From Clostridiales bacterium (GTDB lineage: Bacteria > Bacillota > Clostridia > Oscillospirales > Oscillospiraceae), in NCBI GenBank assembly GCA_019418625.1, contig DYBL01000019.1:1-35609 (forward strand): DNA of 35,609 nt, read 5' to 3'. The translations under genes and the position numbers were made by a program. The stretch's first letter is position 1, and each line of letters begins with the position of its first letter. The notes under the pieces were generated by a model that worked only from the letters and a program-made list of their open reading frames with translations, did no database searches and had not been told where the DNA came from. Of the stretch, positions 24,041-31,676 are shown in pieces.

Positions 24041-24447
24041 TTCGAGATATCTGCAAGGACGAGGCGTTTCTGGCCCAGAAGGCAGGACTTGCCACTCCGG
24101 AAGATCTTCCGGTTGCCGCGGACTTGCTGGAGACGCTGGAGCACCATAAGAACGGCTGTGTGGGAATGGCGGCCAACATGATCGGCGTGAACAAACGCAT
24201 CATCGTTTTCGATAACGAGGGCACCTACATAGTCATGTTCAATCCGGAGATCATCAAAAAAAGCGGCCCCTACGATGCGGAGGAGGGATGCCTGTCTCTT
24301 GCCGGCATCCGCCCGGCCAAGCGGTGGAAGTCCATCAAGGTGCGCTGGCAGAACGAGAAATTTCAGGAGCGGCTGAAGACCTTCACCGGCTGGACGGCGC
24401 AGATCATCCAGCACGAGATCGACCACTGCGAGGGGATCCTCATATGA
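24037..24447 (+). CDS. Peptide deformylase-like protein with altered motif I
   Basis: The protein has 136 residues. Motif II EEGCLS (metal ligand C85) and motif III QHEIDH (H126, E127, H130) are intact. Motif I, normally GxGLAAxQ, reads VGMAANMIG, so the conserved Gln is M48. The chain is shorter than housekeeping deformylases (about 150-170), with a short N-terminus. It may still be a metal hydrolase; whether it deformylates nascent proteins is open. Short variants like this are common second copies in clostridia. It is coupled by ATGA overlaps to both neighbours. Confidence 0.85.
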   Translation: MIRDICKDEAFLAQKAGLATPEDLPVAADLLETLEHHKNGCVGMAANMIGVNKRIIVFDNEGTYIVMFNPEIIKKSGPYDAEEGCLSLAGIRPAKRWKSIKVRWQNEKFQERLKTFTGWTAQIIQHEIDHCEGILI

Positions 24448-24758
24448 AAAAATGTAAGATCACCGTGATGCGCATCACCCGGTATGAGGACCTGATGTCG
24501 CAATACGAAAACCCCATCTCCCATGCCTGCGACATGGAGGAGGGGCAGACCTTCATCGCCAACGGCTGGGAAATGCCGGAGGGCTTTTGCCCCAGCGCCT
24601 GGGATACACTCTCGCCTTTCGTCCTGGCCCTGAGCCACGGCGCACAGGATTTTTATGGCGGCTGGATGAAAAATCCCAGGTCCGCCATGCTCTCGTGCAA
24701 CGACGGCTTCCGTCCGGTCAGCTTCCTGGTGGAGGCTCTGGACGAGGACGCGGACTGA
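24444..24758 (+). CDS. TIGR04076 family protein
   Basis: The protein has 104 residues. It starts KKCKITVMRITRYEDL and has HACDMEEGQTFI, the WEMPEGFCPSAWDTLSPFVLALSHGA core and CNDGFRPVSF near the end, which is the TIGR04076 pattern with conserved cysteines. Function unknown. It overlaps the deformylase stop and lies 14 bp before the SDR gene. Confidence 0.85.
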   Translation: MKKCKITVMRITRYEDLMSQYENPISHACDMEEGQTFIANGWEMPEGFCPSAWDTLSPFVLALSHGAQDFYGGWMKNPRSAMLSCNDGFRPVSFLVEALDEDAD

Positions 24759-24772
24759 GGAGGGAAGAGACC

Positions 24773-25483
24773 ATGTTTGAAAACAAAGTCGCGGTCATCA
24801 CAGGCGGGGCCAAAGGCATCGGCAAGGCCATCGCGGAGGAATTCCGGCGGGAGGGTGCACGGGTGTGCATCATCGACCTGCTGGAAAATGACTATTATAA
24901 GGGGGATATCGCTGACCAGGCAGTTTTGGAGGACTTTGCCCGCAAGGTCATCGGAGACTATGGTCATGTGGACTATCTCATCAACAATGCCTTGCCTTTG
25001 ATGAAAGGTATTGATGCATGTACCTACGAGGAGTTCAACTATGCCCTGCGGGTGGGGGTCACCGCGCCTTTTTACCTTGCAAAGCTGTTTGCGCCCCACT
25101 TCGCCCCCGGCGGGGCCATCGTGAACATCTCCTCCTCCCGGGACCGGATGAGCCAGCCCCAAACGGAGAGCTACACGGCGGCCAAGGGCGGCATCTCCGC
25201 CCTGACCCACGCACTGGCGGTGAGCTTTGCGGGTCGGGTGCGGGTGAATGCCATCGCCCCCGGCTGGATCGATACCGACTATACCGTTTACAAGGGCCCG
25301 GACGCCGTCCAGCAGCCTGCGGGGCGGGTCGGCAACCCCATGGACATCGCAAATATGGTACTGTACCTCTGCTCGGACAAGGCCGGGTTTATCACCGGGG
25401 AGAATATCTGCATCGACGGCGGTATGACCCGCCAGATGATCTACCATAACGACTTTGGCTGGAGATTGGAGGAGACCACGTGA
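24773..25483 (+). CDS. Short-chain dehydrogenase/reductase (SDR)
   Basis: The protein has 236 residues. The classical SDR cofactor loop is TGGAKGIG (10-17). The catalytic residues are S in NISSS (about 120-122), Y134 and K138 in YTAAK, and the C-terminus has CIDGG. The NNAG motif is NNAL. An acidic or hydrophobic IDLL after the second strand suggests NAD(H) preference. The substrate is unknown. The start has GAGGAGGG and the stop overlaps the flavodoxin start. Confidence 0.9.
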   Translation: MFENKVAVITGGAKGIGKAIAEEFRREGARVCIIDLLENDYYKGDIADQAVLEDFARKVIGDYGHVDYLINNALPLMKGIDACTYEEFNYALRVGVTAPFYLAKLFAPHFAPGGAIVNISSSRDRMSQPQTESYTAAKGGISALTHALAVSFAGRVRVNAIAPGWIDTDYTVYKGPDAVQQPAGRVGNPMDIANMVLYLCSDKAGFITGENICIDGGMTRQMIYHNDFGWRLEETT

Positions 25484-25938
25484 AAACCGCCGTCTGCTAT
25501 TACTCCCGCCACCATGGTAACACCCGGAAAGTACTGGAGGCCATGGCGGAGGAGGGGGAGACCGACCTGATCGACGTGACTGCCCGCCAGAGCGTCTGCC
25601 TGGAAGAATATGACTGCATCGGCTTTGCCTCCGGCGTCTATTTCGGGAAATTCCAGGAGAGCGTCCTGGCCTTTGCCCGGCAGTACCTGCCAGCGGGCAA
25701 GCCGGTGTTTTTCGTCTGTACTTACGGCGGAACAAAAGGCAAGGGAGCCGGGGCTCTGGCGGAGATCGCCGGGGAGAAACGCTGCCCGGTACTGGGAGAG
25801 TTTTCCTGCCGCGGCTACGATACTTTCGGCCCCTTCAAGCTGGTGGGCGGCATTGCCAAGGGACACCCCAATGCACGGGATCTGGAGAGAGCCAGAAAAT
25901 TTTACCGGGAGATCCAGGCGCAGGACTCCGGCAGATAA
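25480..25938 (+). CDS. Flavodoxin family protein
   Basis: The protein has 152 residues. The phosphate loop for FMN is YYSRHHGNTRKV. GFASGVYFGKF and FFVCTYGG form the usual flavin-contacting loops. The start is a GTG overlapping the SDR stop (GTGA). The short chain and ASG loop resemble the flavodoxin_5/menaquinone-dependent protoporphyrinogen oxidase type. It might supply electrons to a partner; the SDR beside it is the only obvious candidate in the operon. Confidence 0.85.
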   Translation: MKTAVCYYSRHHGNTRKVLEAMAEEGETDLIDVTARQSVCLEEYDCIGFASGVYFGKFQESVLAFARQYLPAGKPVFFVCTYGGTKGKGAGALAEIAGEKRCPVLGEFSCRGYDTFGPFKLVGGIAKGHPNARDLERARKFYREIQAQDSGR

Positions 25939-25954
25939 AGATGGGAGGACCTGT

Positions 25955-26413
25955 ATGAAGCTTGCCATTCTTTCCGACACCCATGGCCTGCTGCGGCCGG
26001 AGGTGGTGGAACACCTGAAAACCGCCGATGGGATCCTCCACGGCGGCGATATCAACAAACAGGAAATCGTGGACCAACTGCGGCAATACGCCCCACTGTA
26101 TGTGGTCCGGGGAAACAACGACAAGGCGTGGGCGGAGGACATCCCCCACCACCTGACGGTTACTCTGGGCGGCGTGACGTTTGCCATGGTCCACAACAAA
26201 AAAGAGCTTCCGGCGGATTTGACCGGGGTGGATGCGGTGGTGTTCGGCCACTCGCACAAATATGTACAAGAGGAAAAAGACGGCGTTCTCTGGCTCAATC
26301 CCGGCTCCTGCGGGCCCCGGCGCTTTCATCAGGAGATCACCATGATGACGGCGGTGGTGGAGGACGGCAGCATCCGGGTGGAGAAGATCACCATTCCCCA
26401 CGAGGTGAAATGA
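25955..26413 (+). CDS. YfcE/MJ0936-type metallophosphodiesterase
   Basis: The protein has 152 residues. Metal ligands of the calcineurin-like fold are complete: D8 and H10 in SDTHG, D32 in GGD, N54 in GNND, H80, and H99/H101 in GHSH. The size matches the YfcE family, which hydrolyses phosphodiesters in vitro with Mn2+; the cellular substrate is not established. The start has GGGAGGA. The stop overlaps the next gene. Confidence 0.9.
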   Translation: MKLAILSDTHGLLRPEVVEHLKTADGILHGGDINKQEIVDQLRQYAPLYVVRGNNDKAWAEDIPHHLTVTLGGVTFAMVHNKKELPADLTGVDAVVFGHSHKYVQEEKDGVLWLNPGSCGPRRFHQEITMMTAVVEDGSIRVEKITIPHEVK

Positions 26414-26931
26414 TGGAGCTGGGACTGACTTTTCCCCTCCAGCGATATCTGAAAATAAAACCGCCGTCTTACGGCATAGAGCCGGACCGGCGGTTTTGCT
26501 GGGACCTCCATGTGATCGACCTGCGGGGACGCAAATGCCTGCTGGCTGTCCACTGCCACAGCCGGTATGCCTTCGTGCGCTATGACGTGGCGCCCCTCCA
26601 ATGGGCGGACCTTTCCGGCCTGTTCCGGACGGGACTTCTTGAGAGCCTGGACGCTGCCGGTTTTACCCGGGCGCAGGCGGAGGCGTACCTTCAGCAGGCA
26701 GGGGATATGGAGATCACCCGGACCCATGGCCGCAGGGAGGTGGCGTTCCTCAACCGAGCCTGGGAGGACGTACTGGCGCTGGACCTGTGCCTGGACACCG
26801 ATCATCAGGCCCAGCCCCTGCTGGACCATGCCGTCAATGCCCGGTCCAGCCGCTGCGCGGGGGCTGCGGAGTTGGGAACGGGTCTGGCGCGGATGAAGGC
26901 TGAATTACAGGAAGAAACGGCATTGGAATGA
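26410..26931 (+). CDS. DUF6933-like protein
   Basis: The protein has 173 residues. The centre reads WDLHVIDLRGRKCLLAVHCHSRYAF, then LSGLFRTGLLESL and VALDLCLDTDHQAQPLL, resembling DUF6933 proteins (a conserved RRKCLLFVN-like strand, then TNSRS-like end). Function unknown. The start overlaps the phosphodiesterase stop; ATG 26410 or 26413 is possible. Last gene of the operon. Confidence 0.6.
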   Translation: MMELGLTFPLQRYLKIKPPSYGIEPDRRFCWDLHVIDLRGRKCLLAVHCHSRYAFVRYDVAPLQWADLSGLFRTGLLESLDAAGFTRAQAEAYLQQAGDMEITRTHGRREVAFLNRAWEDVLALDLCLDTDHQAQPLLDHAVNARSSRCAGAAELGTGLARMKAELQEETALE

Positions 26932-26932
26932 A

Positions 26933-27121
26933 AACGGAACGATTTCTCTCCGAGCCAACAGCATCGGAGCCTGCTTTGCCATGCTGGTGTTCAGCGCCCC
27001 TGCCCGCATCCTCTATGGAAGCGGGGACGGTCTGACGCGACAGACGACAGACGCATTTGTCCGTAAATACAACGCCGGACGCACGGTGATGGAGGGCGGA
27101 GGACACTGGTTTCACACCCTG
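26933..27121 (+). pseudogene. Internally deleted alpha/beta-hydrolase remnant
   Basis: One frame reads RANSIGACFAM, the nucleophile elbow typical of clostridial alpha/beta hydrolases. After only about six residues it passes into RILYGSGDGLT and VMEGGGHWFH, the acid and histidine region that normally lies more than 60 residues later. The N-terminus is absent and the middle is deleted. The frame runs open into the next gene, so an automatic start at 26981 would wrongly fuse it to that gene. Confidence 0.7.
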
Positions 27122-27160
27122 GCAATTGAATGTACTGCGAAAATGGGAGGAAGCAGAAAG

Positions 27161-28261
27161 TTGAACAGAGAAGAATGTCTGATTTGCAAGGCACCGCTGG
27201 AGTATCTGACCCGGGACGAGGTCATGGAGTGCGCCATCTGCCATAAAAAAGAGCCCAGCAAGACCCGCTGTGTAAACGGGCACTATGTATGCAGCGATTG
27301 TCACACCCAGGGGATGGACAGCATTTTCGGATTGTGCCTGGCGGAGACTTCTAAAGATCCTGTGGCCATCGTGCGGCGGATGATGGATCTGCCCTTTTGC
27401 CACATGCACGGCCCGGAGCATCATGTGATGGTGGGCGCGGCGCTGCTGACGGCGTATAAAAACGCCGGCGGGGCGCTGGAGCTGGAGCGGGCCCTCCGGG
27501 AGATGTACAGCCGGGGAAAAGAAGTCCCCGGCGGAGCCTGTGGTTTCTGGGGCGCCTGTGGGGCGGGCATCAGCGCGGGACAGTTCCTGGCCATCGCCAC
27601 GGCGTCCACACCTCTGGCCCGGGAGCCCTGGGGCCTGAGCAATCAGATGACAGCCCGGGCGCTGGATCAGATCGGCCGGGCAGGCGGCCCCCGGTGCTGC
27701 AAGCGGGACTCCTTCCTGGCAATCCTGGCTGCCGTGGACTTTGTCCGGGAGCATCTGGGTGTGGAGATGGAGCGGACGGTCCCCGTCTGCTCTTACAGCA
27801 GCAAAAATAACCAGTGCATCGGGAAACACTGCCCCTTCTCGGCGGTAGGCCGCAAAAAGCCCAAGGTGGCGTTCCTCTGCGTCCACAACTCCTGCCGCAG
27901 CCAGATGGCGGAGGCGCTGGGCAAAAAGCTGGCGGGGGACGTGTTTGAGAGCTTTTCCGCCGGCACCGAGCCCGGAGGGAGGATCAATCCCGACGCGGTG
28001 CGGCTTATGAAGCAGGTCTACGGCATCGACATGGAGCAGCGCCAGCGCAGCAAGCCCTTGTCCGACCTGCCGGCGGTGGATATCGTGGTCACTATGGGCT
28101 GCAATGTCCAGTGCCCGATGCTGCCCTGCTCCCATCGGGAGGACTGGGGGTTGGATGATCCCAGCGGCAAAGAGGACGGAGCATTTCTCGCCGTCATGGC
28201 CCGGATCGAGGAAAAGGTGCTGGATCTGAAGCACCGTATCGAGACAGGTAAGCTTGGATGA
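27161..28261 (+). CDS. DUF5714 domain fused to ArsC-type arsenate reductase
   Basis: 366 residues from a TTG start 9 bases after GGGAGGA. Residues 1 to about 215 are DUF5714: CLICKAP, CAICHKK, CVNGHYVCSDCH (probable metal sites), HMHGPEHHVMVG, GACGFWGACGAGISAG and GGPRCCKRDS. A short linker with CSYSS and CIGKHCPF leads to a low-molecular-weight phosphatase/ArsC domain (about 234-366) with CVHNSCRS (CX5R loop), SAGTEP, and the redox cysteines TMGCNVQCPMLPC, as in thioredoxin-coupled arsenate reductases. In the relatives I recall, the two parts are separate genes. Possible role: arsenate reduction with a partner domain of unknown job. No arsR or arsB is near. Confidence 0.85.
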   Translation: MNREECLICKAPLEYLTRDEVMECAICHKKEPSKTRCVNGHYVCSDCHTQGMDSIFGLCLAETSKDPVAIVRRMMDLPFCHMHGPEHHVMVGAALLTAYKNAGGALELERALREMYSRGKEVPGGACGFWGACGAGISAGQFLAIATASTPLAREPWGLSNQMTARALDQIGRAGGPRCCKRDSFLAILAAVDFVREHLGVEMERTVPVCSYSSKNNQCIGKHCPFSAVGRKKPKVAFLCVHNSCRSQMAEALGKKLAGDVFESFSAGTEPGGRINPDAVRLMKQVYGIDMEQRQRSKPLSDLPAVDIVVTMGCNVQCPMLPCSHREDWGLDDPSGKEDGAFLAVMARIEEKVLDLKHRIETGKLG

Positions 28262-28271
28262 TTTGAAGAGT

Positions 28272-28314
28272 AAGCGCCCGGCACTTCTGTACAAGACAGA
28301 AGTGCCGGGCGCTT
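28272..28314. terminator. Perfect 19-bp hairpin between convergent genes
   Basis: Arms 28272-28290 and 28296-28314 with a 5-base loop ACAAG. No T-tract on either side, but the position between two converging stop codons makes a shared terminator likely. Confidence 0.7.
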
Positions 28315-28316
28315 GG

Positions 28317-28523
28317 TTACTCCTGCGTCTGCTCAAGTTCACGCTCAATGAGCTGAACGGCGATGGTAAAGGCCTGGATGCGGCGTTTGGCCAGAGTGAT
28401 CTGGGATTTGCAGCGGGCGGCGTTTCCTTTTCCCTCCAGGGTCCTGACGGTCTCACGCAGCTTGTGCAGGGTGGAGTCGATCTGACGTTTTGCCTCCGCC
28501 AGTTCTTCCTTGGAATAGGTCAT
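28317..28523 (-). CDS. Small helical protein (68 residues)
   Basis: The start at 28523 has an AGGAGG site. MTYSKEELAEAKRQIDSTLHKLRETVRTLEGKG... then RRIQAFTIAVQLIERELEQ predicts two amphipathic helices forming a coiled-coil hairpin. I recall similar short proteins as conserved hypotheticals in clostridia; the function is unknown. Confidence 0.7.
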   Translation of the reverse strand: MTYSKEELAEAKRQIDSTLHKLRETVRTLEGKGNAARCKSQITLAKRRIQAFTIAVQLIERELEQTQE

Positions 28524-28586
28524 GTTTTGCCTCCTGAAAATGGGGTGGGCGGCAGCTTGCTCTGCACTCCGCCGGATATTTTTTTC

Positions 28587-28595
28587 AGTATAGCA
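28587..28595 (-). promoter_or_regulatory. Extended -10 for the small helical protein
   Basis: On the minus strand TGC-TATACT, 60 bp upstream of the start codon. No clear -35. Confidence 0.4.
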
Positions 28596-28670
28596 CACGG
28601 GCGGAGAAAATGGCAGGAAAACGGGCGAAAACGGCTGCTTTCCCAGGTGGATTTTTCGCGATCCGAACGG

Positions 28671-28676
28671 TATACT
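28671..28676 (+). promoter_or_regulatory. Possible -10 for the XRE gene
   Basis: TATACT, 37 bp before the start codon; the hexamer 17 bp upstream (TGGATT) is a poor -35. Confidence 0.35.
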
Positions 28677-28713
28677 GAGACGCAGAGACAAAACATAGCA
28701 GGAGGAGCGTACC

Positions 28714-29163
28714 ATGAGTTTGGGAAGCAGTTTGTTTCATGCCCGGAAAAAGAGCGGCCTGACCCAGGAGGCTGTGGCAGAAAAGCTGGGGGTCAGCCGT
28801 CAGACCATCTCCAAGTGGGAGACCAACGAGACCCTGCCGGATATCCGCCAGTCCAAAGGGCTGGCCATGCTCTATCACATGACGCTGGACGAGTTGATCG
28901 AGTATGACTTTGATGAGCAGCAGGCCCAGCAGATGATCGACAGTGTCAGCGAGGAAGCACAGGCCCGGATCGACTGGAACAAGGTGTGGAGCAAGAAGTA
29001 TCCGGTGCTGGGCACGTATCATCAGAAAGTACGTATCGGCGACTATGCTCCTGCGCTGCGGGAGATGCTCACGCAGCTGCAGGTAGACTACGGCTACAAT
29101 CACACGGACGCACTGCTGGTGCTCAAGGACATTCTGGCCCGGGTCTGGAAAGGACAGATGTAA
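28714..29163 (+). CDS. XRE-family transcriptional regulator
   Basis: The protein has 149 residues. The N-terminal helix-turn-helix (LTQEAVAEKLGVSRQTISKWETNETLPDI) is typical XRE. The C-terminal part (about 70-149) is helical and soluble, with no membrane span, unlike the XRE protein at 12944. The start has CAGGAGGAG. It is monocistronic, facing a divergent small gene and a convergent DUF2200 gene. Target unknown. Confidence 0.85.
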   Translation: MSLGSSLFHARKKSGLTQEAVAEKLGVSRQTISKWETNETLPDIRQSKGLAMLYHMTLDELIEYDFDEQQAQQMIDSVSEEAQARIDWNKVWSKKYPVLGTYHQKVRIGDYAPALREMLTQLQVDYGYNHTDALLVLKDILARVWKGQM

Positions 29164-29250
29164 AAAGATGCGCCCCCGGCCCCGCGTCGGCCAATGGCAG
29201 CACGGGACCGGAGGCACTGGTATGATGATGGGCCGGCATGGCCCGCCGGA

Positions 29251-29601
29251 TCATTCGCGCAAAATCCGTTCCATGGATTTTCCCTTGGCCAGCTCGTCCA
29301 CCAGCTTATCGAGATACCGGATATCCCGCATCAGCGGGTCTTCGATCTCCTCCACACGGATGCCGCAGATCTTGCCGGTGATCAGAGCCCGATTGGGGTT
29401 CATGGCCGGGGCACTGCGGAAAAAGTCACCGTAGCTGATCTCGGACTGCTCCAGCCGGGCCAGGTCCTCCGGTGTGTACCCGGTGAGCCAGGCGGTCACC
29501 TGGTCCACCTCCTGCCGGGTGCGGCCTTTTTTCTCAGCCTTGCTCACCAACAGGGAATAGAGCTTTGTAAAGGACATTTGCGTTACATCGATATGGGGCA
29601 T
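29251..29601 (-). CDS. DUF2200 protein
   Basis: The protein has 116 residues. MPHIDVTQMSFTKLYSLLVSKAEKKGRT, then VTAWLTGY, APAMNPNRALITGKICGIRVEEIEDPLMRDIRYLDKLVDELAKGK is the complete DUF2200 pattern (YdhL-like, in the mannose-phosphate-unrelated small-protein class of unknown role). The start at 29601 is set by GGGAGG on the minus strand and by the family start; an upstream in-frame ATG is not needed. Confidence 0.88.
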   Translation of the reverse strand: MPHIDVTQMSFTKLYSLLVSKAEKKGRTRQEVDQVTAWLTGYTPEDLARLEQSEISYGDFFRSAPAMNPNRALITGKICGIRVEEIEDPLMRDIRYLDKLVDELAKGKSMERILRE

Positions 29602-29702
29602 GGTACGGACCTCCCGGCAGGCGCTGTTCAGAAAGGACAGCGCCATATGGATTTTCATGGACGCATAAGTGGGGGAAAGGATGGCTCCCCTGGAATACCC
29701 TC

Positions 29703-29731
29703 ATCATAACATGAACGATCACGGCTGGCAA
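29703..29731 (-). promoter_or_regulatory. Promoter of the DUF2200 gene
   Basis: On the minus strand TTGCCA (29726-29731), a 17-bp spacer, TATGAT (29703-29708). Confidence 0.65.
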
Positions 29732-29767
29732 TGGCGGGGAATACTGCCCTGAAAAGGGGAGAGACCG

Positions 29768-29803
29768 AGACAGGCGGCGGGAATAATTTCCCGCCGCCTG
29801 TCT
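29768..29803. terminator. Perfect 16-bp GC-rich hairpin
   Basis: Arms 29768-29783 and 29788-29803 with loop TAAT. It lies downstream of the kinase gene on the minus strand and upstream of the DUF2200 promoter; probably the kinase terminator, though without an adjacent T-tract. Confidence 0.6.
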
Positions 29804-29867
29804 GTATGCCTTGCAGTGTGTTTGGTCACGGATCCTCGATAGGAATAGCTCCTTGGTTTTGACACCG

Positions 29868-30377
29868 TCAAATGTCTACATGATAGTTCCCGTCGATCAG
29901 GATATACTGGACGCCGGATTTTTGGCAGGCCTCCAGCACGTTGGCGTTGTCCCGGAGCAGAGACTCCAGTGTGCAGTCCGAATCGTCCTTTCTCTGTTCC
30001 ACAACGTTGGCATAGACTCGGATGTCCTGATAGTGGCTGCGGATGTATGTCTCGCTCATCACCAGACAGCGGTATTGGATGTGAGCGCGGTATTCCGCTG
30101 GAAAATCGTTTGCCCAATCAAAGGGAATGTAGCAGCCCTCCACAATCAGATTCTGCCGATTTTCGATGACCGTTTTGACCATTTCCCGCACGATGGGCCA
30201 CAGATAATCCGTCAGGTCCCGGTCACTGCTCGCAGGGGAGAGGGAGGTGTATCCGCTTCGGATCAGACCCATTTTCAGATGGTCCATGGACAGATAGGGG
30301 TATCCGTATTTTTCCAAAAGCCTCTGGGCAAGAGCGGTTTTTCCTGTGTGCGAAGCTCCGGCAATCAGAAAAACCAT
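29868..30377 (-). CDS. P-loop kinase-like protein (zeta-toxin/AAA-33 type)
   Basis: The protein has 169 residues. Walker A is AGASHTGKT at the N-terminus. A lid-like YLSMDHLKMGLIRSGYTS follows, and LIVEGCYIP is the Walker-B-like strand with an acidic end. Such proteins phosphorylate small molecules (nucleotide-like or 2-phosphoglycerate-like substrates); the substrate is unknown. The start at 30377 is set by GGGAGGAAT. Single gene with own promoter. Confidence 0.8.
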   Translation of the reverse strand: MVFLIAGASHTGKTALAQRLLEKYGYPYLSMDHLKMGLIRSGYTSLSPASSDRDLTDYLWPIVREMVKTVIENRQNLIVEGCYIPFDWANDFPAEYRAHIQYRCLVMSETYIRSHYQDIRVYANVVEQRKDDSDCTLESLLRDNANVLEACQKSGVQYILIDGNYHVDI

Positions 30378-30424
30378 ATCGATTCCTCCCGGCAGCATAG
30401 AGATACAACGAACTTAACGATTCT

Positions 30425-30453
30425 ATCATACCATGGGAAGTTTCGCCTGGCAA
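30425..30453 (-). promoter_or_regulatory. Promoter of the kinase-like gene
   Basis: On the minus strand TTGCCA (30448-30453), a 17-bp spacer, TATGAT (30425-30430), with TGG before the -10. Confidence 0.7.
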
Positions 30454-30475
30454 TGCACTGCCGGGCAAAGCGCAG

Positions 30476-30506
30476 CGCCGCCGCAGGCAGTCTGCCCGCG
30501 GCGGCG
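30476..30506 (-). terminator. Hairpin after the thioredoxin operon
   Basis: A 9-bp GC stem (30476-30484 with 30498-30506) topped by GGCA-GTC-TGCC. It lies just after the stop of the DUF6132 gene on the minus strand; the T-run in that direction is weak. Confidence 0.55.
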
Positions 30507-30522
30507 TTTCTCCTGGAGATCC

Positions 30523-30732
30523 TTATTTTTTGCAGCTGCTCTTGCAGGGGCGCAGCGCTATGGAGAGCAGCCAGCCGATGAGGCCCATGTACACCATGGA
30601 GCGCAAGGGGCTGGAGGTGATGGCGCAGGCACCGGTGGAGCAGCCAACCAGAGCGTAATAGCCAAGCCCCGCCAATGCGCCGCCCAAGATAAACAGAGCC
30701 GGGCGCAGCCAGTTTTTCATGATTCCTCGCAT
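30523..30732 (-). CDS. DUF6132-like small membrane protein
   Basis: The protein has 69 residues. Two membrane segments (about 8-28 and 43-62) flank a Cys-containing loop GCSTGACAITSSPLRS, the mark of DUF6132/YtcA-like proteins; the C-terminus is KSSCKK. The start at 30732 lies one base after the trxB stop, spaced 9 from AGGAG; ATG 30720 is an alternative. The two loop cysteines could be a redox pair, and its place in a thioredoxin operon fits that. Function unproven. Confidence 0.7.
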   Translation of the reverse strand: MRGIMKNWLRPALFILGGALAGLGYYALVGCSTGACAITSSPLRSMVYMGLIGWLLSIALRPCKSSCKK

Positions 30733-30733
30733 G

Positions 30734-31663
30734 TCACATTTCTCCTGACAGGAATTCTTCCGCCATATGGACCGCCATGGCGCCGTCGGCCACCGCCGTC
30801 ACCACCTGGCGCAGGGGCTTTGTCCGCACGTCACCCACGGCATAGACGCCGGGGAGGCTGGTTTTGGTGGTCTCGTCTGCGATGATGTAACCGCTGCGGT
30901 CCAGCTCCAGCTGCCCCTGCACCAGCTCGGTGGCAGGCTTTCTGCCCACGCTGATGAACAGGCCGTCGCAGGGAACGGTGGTCTCCTCGCCGGTGTTCAC
31001 GTCCCTGAGCTTTACGCCGGTGAGCTTGTCCTCCTGCAGCAGCTCCGTGACGGTGCTGTTCCAGCGGAACTCCAGGTTCTCCGCCTGCATGAGCGGCTGG
31101 TGATAGACCTTGGTGGCCCGCAGGGTATCCCGGCGGTGGACCAGGATCACCTTCCTGGCGACGCGGGTGAGCAGCAGGGCGTCCGCGGCGGCGGAGTTGC
31201 CGCCGCCCACGACCACCACGGTTTTGCCCTTGTAGCGCATGCCATCGCAGGCGGCGCAGTAGGCCACGCCCCGGCCGGTGAGTGCGGTCTCATTGGGAAG
31301 TCCCAGCTCTCGGGGATTGGCACCGGTGGCCAGGACCACCGTTTTGGCGTAGAACGTCCCCTCGCTGGTCTCCAGTACCTTGGGGGAGGCAGCAAGATCC
31401 ATGCGCTCCACCTGGGCGTATTCGCTCCTGGCGCCGAAGCGCTCTGCCTGCTGCTGCATCTTCTCTGCCAGGGTGAAGCCGTCGATCCCGTCCTCAAAAC
31501 CGGGATAGTTGTCGATCTGCTCCGTCAGGGCCATCTGCCCGCCGGCGGAGAGCTTTTCCAGTACCAGGGTGCTCAGTCCCGCCCGGGCGGCATAAAGGGC
31601 TGCCGTGTAGCCGCCTGGGCCGCCGCCCACCACGATCATATCATAGACATGGTTTTCACGCAT
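30734..31663 (-). CDS. trxB: Thioredoxin reductase
   Basis: The protein has 309 residues. The FAD site is GGGPGGYTAAL (about 13-23), the redox-active pair is C136/C139 in YCAACDG, the NADPH site VVGGGNSAAADAL (about 151-163), and the C-terminal FAD segment is GVYAVGDVR. It passes electrons from NADPH to thioredoxin in the cytoplasm. It lies 13 bp after trxA, with AGGAGGGAAG before the start, and is followed by the DUF6132 gene. Confidence 0.95.
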   Translation of the reverse strand: MRENHVYDMIVVGGGPGGYTAALYAARAGLSTLVLEKLSAGGQMALTEQIDNYPGFEDGIDGFTLAEKMQQQAERFGARSEYAQVERMDLAASPKVLETSEGTFYAKTVVLATGANPRELGLPNETALTGRGVAYCAACDGMRYKGKTVVVVGGGNSAAADALLLTRVARKVILVHRRDTLRATKVYHQPLMQAENLEFRWNSTVTELLQEDKLTGVKLRDVNTGEETTVPCDGLFISVGRKPATELVQGQLELDRSGYIIADETTKTSLPGVYAVGDVRTKPLRQVVTAVADGAMAVHMAEEFLSGEM

Positions 31664-31676
31664 GGATCTTCCCTCC

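Noticed and set aside
26981..28261. 426-residue reading of DUF5714-ArsC from the ATG at 26981
   Set aside because: The first 60 residues are a hydrolase remnant; a TTG at 27161 with a well-spaced GGGAGGA matches the DUF5714 start.
26834..28456. Minus-strand frame of 540 codons opposite DUF5714-ArsC
   Set aside because: Shadow frame of a GC-rich gene; crosses a terminator hairpin and another gene.
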